Of a stretch of DNA of 64,000 bases, positions 1 through 7,593 are shown piece by piece. Below the pieces are notes generated by a model. That model did no database searches, had not been told where the DNA came from, and saw only the letters and a program-made list of their open reading frames with translations. Each line of letters begins with the position of its first letter. The stretch's first letter is position 1. The DNA is from Peptoniphilus genitalis (GTDB lineage Bacteria > Bacillota > Clostridia > Tissierellales > Peptoniphilaceae). The stretch lies in the NCBI RefSeq assembly GCF_023614525.1, contig NZ_CP097885.1:556501-620500 (forward strand). Direction: 5' to 3'. The translations under genes and the position numbers were made by a program.

Positions 1-492
1 AAGATTGTTGTGAATTCTTGTTATACCAGCTTCCTTTAATTTCTCAAAGGATTCTTCTGATATTATTCCACCTGATATACATACTTTTATATCTGGTGCT
101 TCTTCGTATATCTTTTTTGTGATGCTGCAAATCTTATCTATATCTTTAGGTGTAAGTCCCTTACCACTTGCTACCATTGAGTATCTAGGGATCCCTCTAT
201 TGTATTTGTCTAAAGCATCTTTTACTATTATCTCTTCGTCTAAGAGGTCGTATTCTTTTACATTTGTGTGATAGTGGGCAGATTGAGCACAGAATTTACA
301 ATTTTCTGAACACTTACCACTTTTTGCATTTATAATAGTGCAAACATCAAAGTCATTGCCGCAAAAGTATTCTCTAAGTTCATCTGCTGCTGCAGTTAAA
401 CTTTCATAGTCACCATTGTAGACTTCTATTGCTTCTTCTCTCTTTATAACGTATCCATTTTTTATTTTCTCTTTTAAGTTATTTATATCCAT
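1..492 (-). CDS. bioB: Biotin synthase BioB (N-terminal part, cut by window edge)
   Basis: Radical-SAM enzyme that inserts sulfur into dethiobiotin, the last step of biotin synthesis. The frame reads without a stop from ATG at 492 to the window edge, giving 164 N-terminal residues. The radical-SAM motif CxxxCxxC (C61, C65, C68, read as CSENCKFCAQS) and the following SAHY segment are typical of BioB. The visible part ends in RIHNNL, just before the conserved ETS region. A good ribosome binding site (AGGAG) lies 8 bases before the ATG. The remaining C-terminal half lies outside the window. The gene follows trmB but has its own promoter and a candidate BirA operator, so it is probably controlled separately from bioY-bioD-bioA, which lies 27 kb away. 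Confidence 0.95.
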   Translation of the reverse strand, partial: MDINNLKEKIKNGYVIKREEAIEVYNGDYESLTAAADELREYFCGNDFDVCTIINAKSGKCSENCKFCAQSAHYHTNVKEYDLLDEEIIVKDALDKYNRGIPRYSMVASGKGLTPKDIDKICSITKKIYEEAPDIKVCISGGIISEESFEKLKEAGITRIHNNL

Positions 493-498
493 CTCTTC

Positions 499-531
499 AA
501 CTCCTGAAAAATATTATATATTTCAGGAGTT
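499..531. repeat. 11-bp perfect inverted repeat over the bioB promoter and RBS
   Basis: AACTCCTGAAA (499-509) and TTTCAGGAGTT (521-531) are separated by 11 bases that contain most of the -10 box. In a transcript reading through from trmB, the hairpin would hide the bioB ribosome binding site. The transcript from the bioB promoter starts inside it and would leave the site free. On the plus strand it is followed by a short T run. Confidence 0.6.
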
Positions 532-541
532 TTATTGTCAA
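513..541 (-). promoter_or_regulatory. bioB promoter
   Basis: On the minus strand a perfect -35 TTGACA (536-541) is followed after exactly 17 bases by a perfect -10 TATAAT (513-518). The transcript should start near 506, leaving a leader of about 14 bases that contains the ribosome binding site. The -35 lies inside the candidate BirA site. Confidence 0.8.
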
Positions 542-565
542 TCAGTTTTAATTTTTAGTTAACGT
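535..565. promoter_or_regulatory. Candidate BirA operator at bioB
   Basis: Read on the plus strand: TTGTCAAT, 15 bases, GTTAACGT. This is close to the BirA consensus of Firmicutes (two half sites related to TTGTTAAC and GTTAACAA). It has the same half-site spacing as the site upstream of bioY (29188-29218). One half site covers the bioB -35 box and the other overlaps the trmB stop codon, so binding would block RNA polymerase. Confidence 0.65.
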
Positions 566-1196
566 AATGCTCAAAGACTCCAAATTTGATTTTTTCTCCC
601 AGACCTCTAAATTTGCTTTCGTATTCTGTCACAATATTTTGGGGGTAATCTTCAAGCTTCATGTCAAAGTCTTCTATAAGAGTTGAGAAGCCTTCGTCTT
701 TAAAATAATCTAGGCTCTCTTCAAAGAGTTCAAGGTCGTCTGTCTTGAAGTAAATTTGTGATTTTGGTTTTAAGATAATTTTATATTTTTCTAAGTATCT
801 TGGATAAGTTAACCTTCTCTTCTTATGTCTTAACTTTGGCCAAGGGTTACAAAAGTTTATATAGATCCTATCTAGTTCATCCTTGTCAAAGTAGTCTAAG
901 ATGTTTTCTGCGTTGATTGGCATAGCTCTTACATTGGTAAGTTCTTCATCTATTATTTTTCTTGTTGCATAAATTAGTGCATTAGTTTCTATATCTACCA
1001 TTATATAATTTATATTTTTATTTCTTTTAGCTGACTCAATGGTAAAAGTTCCCTTGCCGGCACCGATTTCTAAGTAAATTGGATTGTCGTCGCCAAAGAC
1101 TTCTTTCCATTTGCCCTTGTTCTCTTGTCCATTAAAAAAAACATAAGGGTTCTCAGCCATTTCAGGTATTGCAAAATGTTTTTTTCTAAGTCTCAT
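555..1196 (-). CDS. trmB: tRNA (guanine-N7-)-methyltransferase TrmB
   Basis: Methylates G46 in the variable loop of tRNAs using S-adenosylmethionine. The SAM-binding motif EIGAGKG and the family signature NPWPKLRHKKRRL are both present. Length (213 residues from this start) is normal for the family. I chose ATG 1196 over ATG 1202 because GGAG lies 7 bases before 1196 but only 1 base before 1202. The protein then starts MRLRKK, as in other TrmB proteins. It is preceded by its own sigma-A-type promoter and is followed 62 bases later by bioB. Confidence 0.95.
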   Translation of the reverse strand: MRLRKKHFAIPEMAENPYVFFNGQENKGKWKEVFGDDNPIYLEIGAGKGTFTIESAKRNKNINYIMVDIETNALIYATRKIIDEELTNVRAMPINAENILDYFDKDELDRIYINFCNPWPKLRHKKRRLTYPRYLEKYKIILKPKSQIYFKTDDLELFEESLDYFKDEGFSTLIEDFDMKLEDYPQNIVTEYESKFRGLGEKIKFGVFEHYVN

Positions 1197-1222
1197 TTTC
1201 ATTCTCCTTTTTGTTCTATGGA

Positions 1223-1250
1223 ATTATAACACAAGCTAACTTAGTGTCAA
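1223..1250 (-). promoter_or_regulatory. trmB promoter
   Basis: Minus strand -35 TTGACA (1245-1250), 16 bases, -10 TATAAT (1223-1228). This is about 27 bases upstream of the trmB start, so the leader is short. Confidence 0.75.
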
Positions 1251-1293
1251 CATGATTTATATTTTCTTTTAATAAATTTAATTTTTTGCAAAA

Positions 1294-1326
1294 GAAAAAG
1301 CCATCCCTACATAGGTTTGGCTTTTA
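1294..1326 (-). terminator. Rho-independent terminator after the nuclease gene
   Basis: On the minus strand AAAGCCA and TGGCTTT form a stem, followed by a T-rich run. It lies 38 bases after the stop codon of the nuclease gene. Confidence 0.7.
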
Positions 1327-1363
1327 AAATTTATCTTCTTGCTCTTTATTAATTTTTAATATC

Positions 1364-2104
1364 TCACTTATTCTTTGTCAGTCTGGTCCTTCCAGTTTTG
1401 TAATCTATGTCTACTCCCTTTTCTATATTCTTGGCGAAGACCCTAAAGTTAATTTTTTTGCCAGCATCTTCTATGCTATAAGCTTCAATAATAACTCCTC
1501 TTGCAACAAGTTCATCATCTTTGAAAACTGGTGTCACCCTGTACCTAACTTTCTTACCTGTATCTTTTATATAAGAAGCAACAGCTTCTTCAAAGGGCAG
1601 CATACCCTTTGTGTTAAAGGACCTAGTCCCTGTCATAAGATTTTTCCAGTTGTCATTCTCCCCAGTTAACTGGTAGGCGATAAGGTGGCATCTATTATAA
1701 ACTGCACCACCTTCAACAAAGTCATAAAACTTTTGATGCCAACCTGAAGGATACACTTTTGAGATGTCACCCCTTGGCTTCTTGGGCATTGAGTCAGGAC
1801 TCAAAAGTGCATTGGCAGGTCCAACTCTGTTTAAATAATCTAAGTTTGAATAGTGGGCGAAGTCAGGCCCCATCTTTAAATCTTCTTCAGTAAATTGAGG
1901 AGGGTTTTTATCTATCTCATAATAAATACTTGATTCCGTAAGCTCATAGGGATTATAAAAAATTGATAAGAAGTTTTCTATTTTGTCTAAGGGCGAAGCC
2001 TTGTAATTGTTGTCAAAATCTTGAAGGCTTTCGTATCCAAATAAAACTCCAACTAGGGTAAGAACAAGGACACCTATAACTTTTAAATTTTTATTTTTCT
2101 TCAA
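1364..2104 (-). CDS. Membrane-anchored DNA/RNA non-specific endonuclease
   Basis: A protein of 246 residues with one hydrophobic segment at residues 8-25, so it is probably tethered to the outer face of the membrane. The core carries the NUC-family active-site region NRCHLIAYQLTGEN followed by the conserved NLMTGTRSFN. This is the pattern of EndA-type streptococcal DNA-entry nucleases and related Firmicute enzymes, where DRGH or NRGH carries the catalytic histidine. Here the glycine is replaced by cysteine (NRCH), which is a little unusual. Start is TTG with AGGGAAG upstream. A role in DNA uptake or nutrient scavenging is inferred from the family; no competence genes are adjacent. Confidence 0.8.
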   Translation of the reverse strand: MKKNKNLKVIGVLVLTLVGVLFGYESLQDFDNNYKASPLDKIENFLSIFYNPYELTESSIYYEIDKNPPQFTEEDLKMGPDFAHYSNLDYLNRVGPANALLSPDSMPKKPRGDISKVYPSGWHQKFYDFVEGGAVYNRCHLIAYQLTGENDNWKNLMTGTRSFNTKGMLPFEEAVASYIKDTGKKVRYRVTPVFKDDELVARGVIIEAYSIEDAGKKINFRVFAKNIEKGVDIDYKTGRTRLTKNK

Positions 2105-2247
2105 TTCTTCTTCCCTCTACTTTACTTACAAATTTAGTATAAGATTTTCAATATTTTCTATTATATAGGATTCTATAAATTAAAAAAAGTTTATGGCTTA
2201 GCTTTTATTTTTCAACTTTTAAAGATTTTTAAAATAGAGCTTAGGAC

Positions 2248-2276
2248 TTCACAAAAGAATTTATTAATAATATAAT
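2248..2276 (+). promoter_or_regulatory. Promoter of the NhaC-type antiporter gene
   Basis: -35 TTCACA (2248-2253), 17 bases, -10 TATAAT (2271-2276). The leader is about 50 bases. Confidence 0.65.
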
Positions 2277-2331
2277 AGCCTTGTTTAATTTATATGAATT
2301 ATGTAGTTTACATAAAATCTTAGGAGGAAAA

Positions 2332-3702
2332 ATGGAAAATCAAAATCATAAGCCTAGTCCATCTGGGGCTGCACTTCTTCCCTTCCTTGTCTTTGTCATA
2401 GTCTACATGGCAACAGGGATCATTTTAAATTCACTGGGAGTTGAAATGGCATTCTACCAAGTGCCAGCACCAGTTTGCATCTTACCGGCAATTATACTCG
2501 CCTTTCTTATGTTTAAGGGTAGCGTCGACGACAAGTTCACAGACTTCGTAAGAGGCTGTGGCAATGAAAATATTATTATCATGTGCCTCATCTATATCTT
2601 GGCTGGAGCCTTTGCAACAGTTTCCAAGGAATCAGGTGGTGTTGACTCAGTTGTAAACTTTGCCCTATCAATAATTCCCCTTCAATTTATAACAGGTGGA
2701 ATTTTCTTAATAGGCTGCTTCATTTCGATATCGACAGGAACTTCTGTAGGAACTATCTCAACAGTTGGACCCATAGCAGTTGGACTTGCTCAAAAAGGAA
2801 ACCTCCCAATGGCCTTAGTCTTGGGATCACTCGTTGGTGGTGCAATGTTTGGCGACAACCTTTCAGTTATTTCTGATACAACAATAGCTGCCACAAGAAC
2901 TCAAAATGTAGATATGAAGGACAAGTTTAGAGCCAACATAAAGATGGCCCTACCTGCAGCAATAATAACTTTTGTAATTTTGTTAATCGTTGGAAAGCCA
3001 GAAGTTCTACCTGCACTAGAAGATCGTCCCTACAACCCAATCTTAATTATCCCCTACCTATTTGTACTTATTTCAGCAATTGCAGGTATGAATGTGTTCT
3101 TAGTTCTAACAAGTGGAATAATTTTATCGGGAATAATCGGAATAGCAATAGGAGGACTTGACCTCATGACCTTTGCTCAAAACATCTTCACAGGTTTTTC
3201 GGGCATGTTTGAAATATTTTTATTGTCAATGCTTACAGGTGGACTTTCTTATATGGTTTCCAAAAATGGTGGAATAGAATGGCTAGTTCAAAAGATAAGA
3301 GGTTTTGCAAAAGGACAAAAATCTGCAGAAGTTTCTATTGCCCTCCTAACCCTATTGACTGACTCTGCAACTGCCAACAACACAGTTGCAATAATAATCG
3401 ATGGACCAGTGGCAAAGGAAATTTCAAATGACTTTAAGATTGACCCAAGAAGATCGGCTGCCCTCTTAGATACCTTCTCATGTGTCATGCAAGGGATAAT
3501 ACCTTACGGAGCACAAATCCTAATTGCAGCAGGACTCACTAAAGAGCTCGGCGCCAACGCTGTTTCGCCAATGGAACTAATCCCCTTCTTGTGGTATCAA
3601 GGCATCCTCGCCCTCTTTGCCATAGCATCTATCTTTGTTAGGTACGCAGACATAAGCGGTGAATGGGATTTCGAAAAAGACAAGTTGAAAGAAGAAAATT
3701 AA
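2332..3702 (+). CDS. NhaC-family Na+/H+ antiporter-like membrane protein
   Basis: Polytopic membrane protein of 456 residues with about 11-12 hydrophobic segments. The central signature GGAMFGDNLSVISDTTIAAT is characteristic of the NhaC/YuiF branch of Na+/H+ and amino-acid antiporters. The related TDSATANNTVAIII follows in the second half. It probably exchanges protons or sodium for a cation or small organic solute; the substrate cannot be told from sequence. I start at ATG 2332 because a perfect AGGAGG lies at 2322-2327; an upstream in-frame start at 2281 lacks such a site. It is monocistronic, with a promoter and a terminator. Confidence 0.85.
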   Translation: MENQNHKPSPSGAALLPFLVFVIVYMATGIILNSLGVEMAFYQVPAPVCILPAIILAFLMFKGSVDDKFTDFVRGCGNENIIIMCLIYILAGAFATVSKESGGVDSVVNFALSIIPLQFITGGIFLIGCFISISTGTSVGTISTVGPIAVGLAQKGNLPMALVLGSLVGGAMFGDNLSVISDTTIAATRTQNVDMKDKFRANIKMALPAAIITFVILLIVGKPEVLPALEDRPYNPILIIPYLFVLISAIAGMNVFLVLTSGIILSGIIGIAIGGLDLMTFAQNIFTGFSGMFEIFLLSMLTGGLSYMVSKNGGIEWLVQKIRGFAKGQKSAEVSIALLTLLTDSATANNTVAIIIDGPVAKEISNDFKIDPRRSAALLDTFSCVMQGIIPYGAQILIAAGLTKELGANAVSPMELIPFLWYQGILALFAIASIFVRYADISGEWDFEKDKLKEEN

Positions 3703-3722
3703 ATCGCAAAATAAGATGAGAA

Positions 3723-3751
3723 AACCCCAGACCTAAGTCTGGGGTTCTTTT
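3723..3751 (+). terminator. Terminator after the antiporter gene
   Basis: AACCCCAGAC, loop CTAA, GTCTGGGGTT, then CTTTT: a 10-bp perfect stem 20 bases after the stop codon. Confidence 0.9.
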
Positions 3752-3783
3752 AAAATAATTTTTCTCTTTTTATTTCATTATAA

Positions 3784-3957
3784 TCAATCCTCATCGGGTG
3801 CGTAAAAGACAATACTTCTTCCTTCTTCTTTTGCCTTCTCAGCTTCATCTCTATACCATTCAATAGCTTTTTTGTCTTCTGGAGTTAGGACAATATTATT
3901 TGCCTCAGCACTTGTGTCTCCACATGCAATTCTAATTAAAAGATATTCCCTATTCAT
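3784..3957 (-). CDS. Small acidic hypothetical protein (57 aa)
   Basis: Short frame starting MNREYLLIRIACGD and ending FYAPDED. It has a charged middle section likely to be helical, and no membrane segment. I do not recognise the family. It is accepted as a gene because its ATG overlaps the end of the HD-domain gene by 8 bases, as expected for translational coupling. A purine-rich stretch (AAGGATT) precedes the start. It is the last gene of a three-gene operon (80-aa protein, HD protein, this one). No function can be given. Confidence 0.6.
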   Translation of the reverse strand: MNREYLLIRIACGDTSAEANNIVLTPEDKKAIEWYRDEAEKAKEEGRSIVFYAPDED

Positions 3958-4381
3958 TTTTTACCAATCCTTCCCTTAATAAGTCTCTAGCCTTCTTGTA
4001 CTTTTCCAACCTCTCCAAATCTTTTTCCGTAACTATCTTAAGTCTGTTTAAATTCATGTTTTGATCAAGATCAGCAAGTTTGACCCTGCTTGCAATTTTA
4101 TTTTTCTTGATGAACTCAATGTACGTCATGTAGGGCGTTTCTTTATCATGAGTTAAAAGCAAAAGAGCCTCTTTCTGGTCTTTTGTCAAAAATTTCAAAT
4201 CATCAATAGTATAGGATGTGTCTTCAATTACGTCGTGAAGAAGGGCGACAATCTTTTCGTCTTTTCCCTTAACATTCAAGGAAACATTTATAGGATGAAA
4301 AATGTAGGATTTGCCACCTTTATCTTTTTGACCCTTGTGAGCTCTTGCTGCGATAAATAATGCCCTTAGTAAATCAATCAT
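3950..4381 (-). CDS. Small HD-domain phosphohydrolase (alarmone-hydrolase-like)
   Basis: A single HD domain of 143 residues. The metal-binding pattern is visible: AHKGQKDKGG near the N-terminus, FHP, the HD pair in LLHDVIED, and VKLADLDQNMN near residue 105. This arrangement matches stand-alone SpoT-like/Mesh1-like hydrolases of guanosine polyphosphates, but other nucleotide substrates are possible. In the last motif the usual RHN is DQN. The start overlaps the previous stop as TGATG. The two partners in the operon are unknown proteins. A role in alarmone turnover or as a toxin-neutralising hydrolase is inference only. Confidence 0.75.
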   Translation of the reverse strand: MIDLLRALFIAARAHKGQKDKGGKSYIFHPINVSLNVKGKDEKIVALLHDVIEDTSYTIDDLKFLTKDQKEALLLLTHDKETPYMTYIEFIKKNKIASRVKLADLDQNMNLNRLKIVTEKDLERLEKYKKARDLLREGLVKNE

Positions 4382-4623
4382 CACTTGTACCCCTTAACTT
4401 TCCTCCTGCTTTTTTCTAAGGCTTCATTAAAGTCTTCTTCACTTATTTCTATGGCATAGATATCACCAAAGTCGATATCAATATATGGTTGATGCTGCTC
4501 AACTTCACCTTCATTAATCCAAAAATATCCATGGCCAATTTTTGCATACCTATTATCATCTGGTAAATAATAGAATTTGTCTTTAAACGCATTCTCCAAA
4601 ATGCTTTTTAAATCTTTTTTCAA
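4381..4623 (-). CDS. Hypothetical acidic protein (80 aa)
   Basis: First gene of the small HD operon. Starts at TTG with AAGGAG 8 bases upstream. The protein is soluble and acidic, with an aromatic-rich middle (KIGHGYFWINEGEVEQHQPY) and a charged C-terminal helix. I do not recognise the family. Its stop overlaps the start of the HD-domain gene (TGATG), so the two are probably translated together. Confidence 0.65.
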   Translation of the reverse strand: MKKDLKSILENAFKDKFYYLPDDNRYAKIGHGYFWINEGEVEQHQPYIDIDFGDIYAIEISEEDFNEALEKSRRKVKGYK

Positions 4624-4930
4624 AATTAAAACTCCTTAAATATTCATAAGTTATTTGTTTTAAGATGTTTCTTTATTAAGTTAAAAATGAACTTAAAAAT
4701 AAATAATTTTTTGTAGCTAACTACAGATAAATATCTCTTACCTATAAAAATAAAGACAAGTATCCAAAATTAAAATAAATGAAAAATTTGCGAAACCGCA
4801 AGAAAAGTTTTAGACGAGCTTAAAAGCTTAAGCCCTCATTGAGAAAGAATCATGAATAGACTGTTGACTCTATTTATATTATAACTCAATAAATTAAATT
4901 TTTCGATATCTAGCTTATAAAAGCAAATAA
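4624..4930. other. AT-rich intergenic region
   Basis: No open reading frame or RNA gene is recognisable. It must hold the promoter of the three-gene HD operon. A TATAAT occurs on the minus strand at 4878-4883 but has no convincing -35 box. A small palindromic stretch AGCTTAAAAGCTTAAG lies near 4819. Confidence 0.4.
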
Positions 4931-4952
4931 AAAAGCTGTGGTGACACAGCTC
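4931..4952 (-). terminator. Terminator of the hydEGF operon
   Basis: On the minus strand AGCTGTG, loop TCAC, CACAGCT, then TTTTTT, 22 bases after the hydF stop. Confidence 0.85.
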
Positions 4953-4974
4953 CTTTATAATTCATATTCAATTT

Positions 4975-6150
4975 TTAATAATTTATTTTATCCAGAATCC
5001 CCTTGAAATATGCTATAACTATTCCGTAGTTTGTTATTGGGATGCTTTTTCCTTTTGCGTCTTCTATTCTACTTCTAATATTTTTTGCATTTAGCATGCA
5101 GCCGCCGCATTGAATTATGAGGTCGTAGTCCGAAATGTTTTCTGGGAAGACTGATCCTGAGCTCACGTCAACTTGCAAGCCTTGGCCAACCTTCTTTCTT
5201 ATCATGTTGGGAATTTTTATCCTTCCAATGTCTTCTTCTGCTGGGGCATGGGTGCAGCACTCTGCTATTAATATTTTTGAATTTTCATTTATTTTTTTAA
5301 GAGCTTCTACTCCCCTAACATATTCATCAATGTCGCCCTTTAGTTTTGCAAACAAGACTGAAAAAGATGTAAGCTTAACGTCTCTTGGGATTTTTTCATA
5401 AACTTCTAAGAAGACAGATGAGTCTGCAACTATTAGGTCTGGTTTTTTATTTAAAAGTCCTAGGATGTCAGTAAGTTCTTCAAGCTTAACCATGGAAACT
5501 AGGGCATTCCTATCGAGGAGTTCACGAATTGCTTGAACTTGTGGAAGGATGAGCCTATTTTTTGGTGCAGCAATATCTTGTGGTATTACTAATAAAACTA
5601 GGTCTTTTCCTTCCACCATTCCATCAAAAAGTCTTTCTTCTTTCTTTGGTGTGAACTTCAAAAGTTCTTCTAAGAGTTTATCAAAACCAATTTTTTCTAA
5701 GGCAGAAACTTCTATTACTTTATAAGAAGAAAAGTCCTCTCTTATTTTTTTAATTTCATCTTCTGACAAGATATCAATTTTATTTATTAAAACAAGAATG
5801 GGAGTGTCCTTAAATTTTTTTAACATTTCCCTTTCAGGCTCTGTGTTAGTATCTGATACAACTAGGACTCCGATGTCAGTTTTCGAAATTACTTCATCGG
5901 TCCTCTTCATCCTCTTTTGTCCAAGAACTGTTTCGTCGCCTATGCCTGGCGTGTCCATTAAAAGGCAAGGTCCCAAGCTTTTTATCTCCATGGACTTGTA
6001 AACTGGGTCTGTTGTAGTCCCCTCTTGATTTGAAACAATGGAGATGTCTCGGCCTGAAAATTCATTTATTATTGAGCTCTTGCCCGAATTCACCTTGCCA
6101 AAAAATCCAATGTGTATCCTGTTACCAGAATTCGTTTTGTTAAGTTCCAT
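4975..6150 (-). CDS. hydF: [FeFe]-hydrogenase maturation GTPase HydF
   Basis: Scaffold that receives the diiron subcluster built by HydE and HydG and delivers it to apo-hydrogenase. The N-terminal GTPase domain shows GKVNSGKS (18-25), DTPG and NKID. The C-terminal domain carries CTH near residue 300 and CGGC near residue 350, which together bind the [4Fe-4S] cluster. Length 391 is normal. The start overlaps the hydG stop as TAATG, so the two are translationally coupled. It is the last gene of hydE-hydG-hydF and is followed by a terminator. No hydrogenase structural gene (hydA) is in the window. Confidence 0.95.
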   Translation of the reverse strand: MELNKTNSGNRIHIGFFGKVNSGKSSIINEFSGRDISIVSNQEGTTTDPVYKSMEIKSLGPCLLMDTPGIGDETVLGQKRMKRTDEVISKTDIGVLVVSDTNTEPEREMLKKFKDTPILVLINKIDILSEDEIKKIREDFSSYKVIEVSALEKIGFDKLLEELLKFTPKKEERLFDGMVEGKDLVLLVIPQDIAAPKNRLILPQVQAIRELLDRNALVSMVKLEELTDILGLLNKKPDLIVADSSVFLEVYEKIPRDVKLTSFSVLFAKLKGDIDEYVRGVEALKKINENSKILIAECCTHAPAEEDIGRIKIPNMIRKKVGQGLQVDVSSGSVFPENISDYDLIIQCGGCMLNAKNIRSRIEDAKGKSIPITNYGIVIAYFKGILDKINY

Positions 6151-7571
6151 TAAAATCTAAAATCTCTCTTTCCAACTTTTTCCATTTCGTAGATATATTC
6201 TTTTGCCTTCTTCTTTACAATTTCATTGGGAATTTTTTCAAGCTCTCTTGCAATTAAATCTTCGCTAAGTTCTCTTGTCTTTTCATTCCCATAATCTAAC
6301 ATGTACTCCTTCAAAGTCATAAGGGCATTGGGTTGACAACAATTTAAAATTTGTCCTGACTTGCAAAGTTGCATGAACCTGTCGCCAGTCCTTCCTTCCC
6401 TATAACACGCTGTGCAAAAACTTGGGATGTAACCTAGTTCTATTAGCCAGTCAATAACTTCTTCAAGAGTCCTGTGGTCTGCGACATCAAATTGGGCAGA
6501 GTTGTCTTCTTCCTTTTCTTCTTCAACGTAACCACCAACAGAAGTTCTTGAACCACCAGAAATTTGACTTACACCAAGCTCTAAGGCACGTTCCCTAACT
6601 TTTTGTGACTCTCTTGTTGAAATAATCATGCCAGTGTAAGGTACTGAAACCCTAATTAGGGCAATAAGTTTTTCAAAAATATCATCAGCAAGTTCATTTT
6701 TAAAGTCGCCTGGATCAATATCATCTGCAGGTTGGATCCTAGGAACAGAAATTGTGTGAGGTCCAACTCCAAATCTTGCTTCCAAATGTTCTGCGTGCAT
6801 TAAGAGTCCAACTAATTCATACTTATAAGTTTCAAGTCCAAACAAAACTCCAATCCCAACATCGTCGATGCCTGCTTCCATTGCCCTGTCCATAGCTTCA
6901 GTATGGTAGGCGTAATTGTGCTTTGGTCCTGTTGGGTGCAGTTCTTCATAGGACTTCTTGTTGTAGGTTTCTTGGAAGAGGATGTAGGTCCCAATTTCTG
7001 CATCCTTTAATTTTTTATAATTTTCCACTGTTGTTGCGGCAATGTTAATGTTGACCCTTCTTATTTGTCCATTTTCATGCTTAATAGAATAAATTGTCTT
7101 AATTGATTCTAAGATATACTCCATTGTATTGTTTACTGGGTCTTCTCCCAGTTCAAGAGCAAGTCTCTTGTGGCCCATGTCTTGAAGGGCAATTACTTCA
7201 TTCCTAATTTCTTCTTGAGTTAATTTTTTCCTTCTTATGGATTTATTCTTTGCATGATAAGGGCAATAAACACAACCATTTATGCAGTAGTTAGAAAGAT
7301 AAAGTGGTGCAAATAAAACTATCCTATTGCCATAGTGGTCTTCTTTGATTTTCTTTGCAAGCTTATAAATTTCTTCTTGGTAATGCTTATCTTCAGCTAA
7401 CAAAAGTAGGGCAGCCTCCCTGTGGCCTAGTCCCTTTTCCTTCTTTGCCTTTTCAAGAACATCGTCTAAGAGTTCCTTGTTATTTTTATTTTCTTCTGCA
7501 TAGTCAAGAGTATCTAAAATCTCTTGATGGTTTATAAATTCTTCTGCAATTTTTGAATCTACCTTGTACAT
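6150..7571 (-). CDS. hydG: [FeFe]-hydrogenase H-cluster radical SAM maturase HydG
   Basis: Cleaves tyrosine to make the CO and CN ligands of the hydrogenase active site. The radical-SAM motif is C96-x3-C100-x2-C103 (SNYCINGCVYC). The HydG-specific C-terminal cluster site is seen in FCTACYREGRTGDRF. I start at ATG 7571, giving MYKVDSKIAEEFINHQEI and 473 residues, the normal length, with GGAAG just upstream. An upstream in-frame start at 7634 would overlap hydE by 41 bases and add a tail not typical of HydG. The stop overlaps the hydF start. Confidence 0.95.
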   Translation of the reverse strand: MYKVDSKIAEEFINHQEILDTLDYAEENKNNKELLDDVLEKAKKEKGLGHREAALLLLAEDKHYQEEIYKLAKKIKEDHYGNRIVLFAPLYLSNYCINGCVYCPYHAKNKSIRRKKLTQEEIRNEVIALQDMGHKRLALELGEDPVNNTMEYILESIKTIYSIKHENGQIRRVNINIAATTVENYKKLKDAEIGTYILFQETYNKKSYEELHPTGPKHNYAYHTEAMDRAMEAGIDDVGIGVLFGLETYKYELVGLLMHAEHLEARFGVGPHTISVPRIQPADDIDPGDFKNELADDIFEKLIALIRVSVPYTGMIISTRESQKVRERALELGVSQISGGSRTSVGGYVEEEKEEDNSAQFDVADHRTLEEVIDWLIELGYIPSFCTACYREGRTGDRFMQLCKSGQILNCCQPNALMTLKEYMLDYGNEKTRELSEDLIARELEKIPNEIVKKKAKEYIYEMEKVGKRDFRF

Positions 7572-7593
7572 TTTCTTCCTTCTTCCTTTATCC

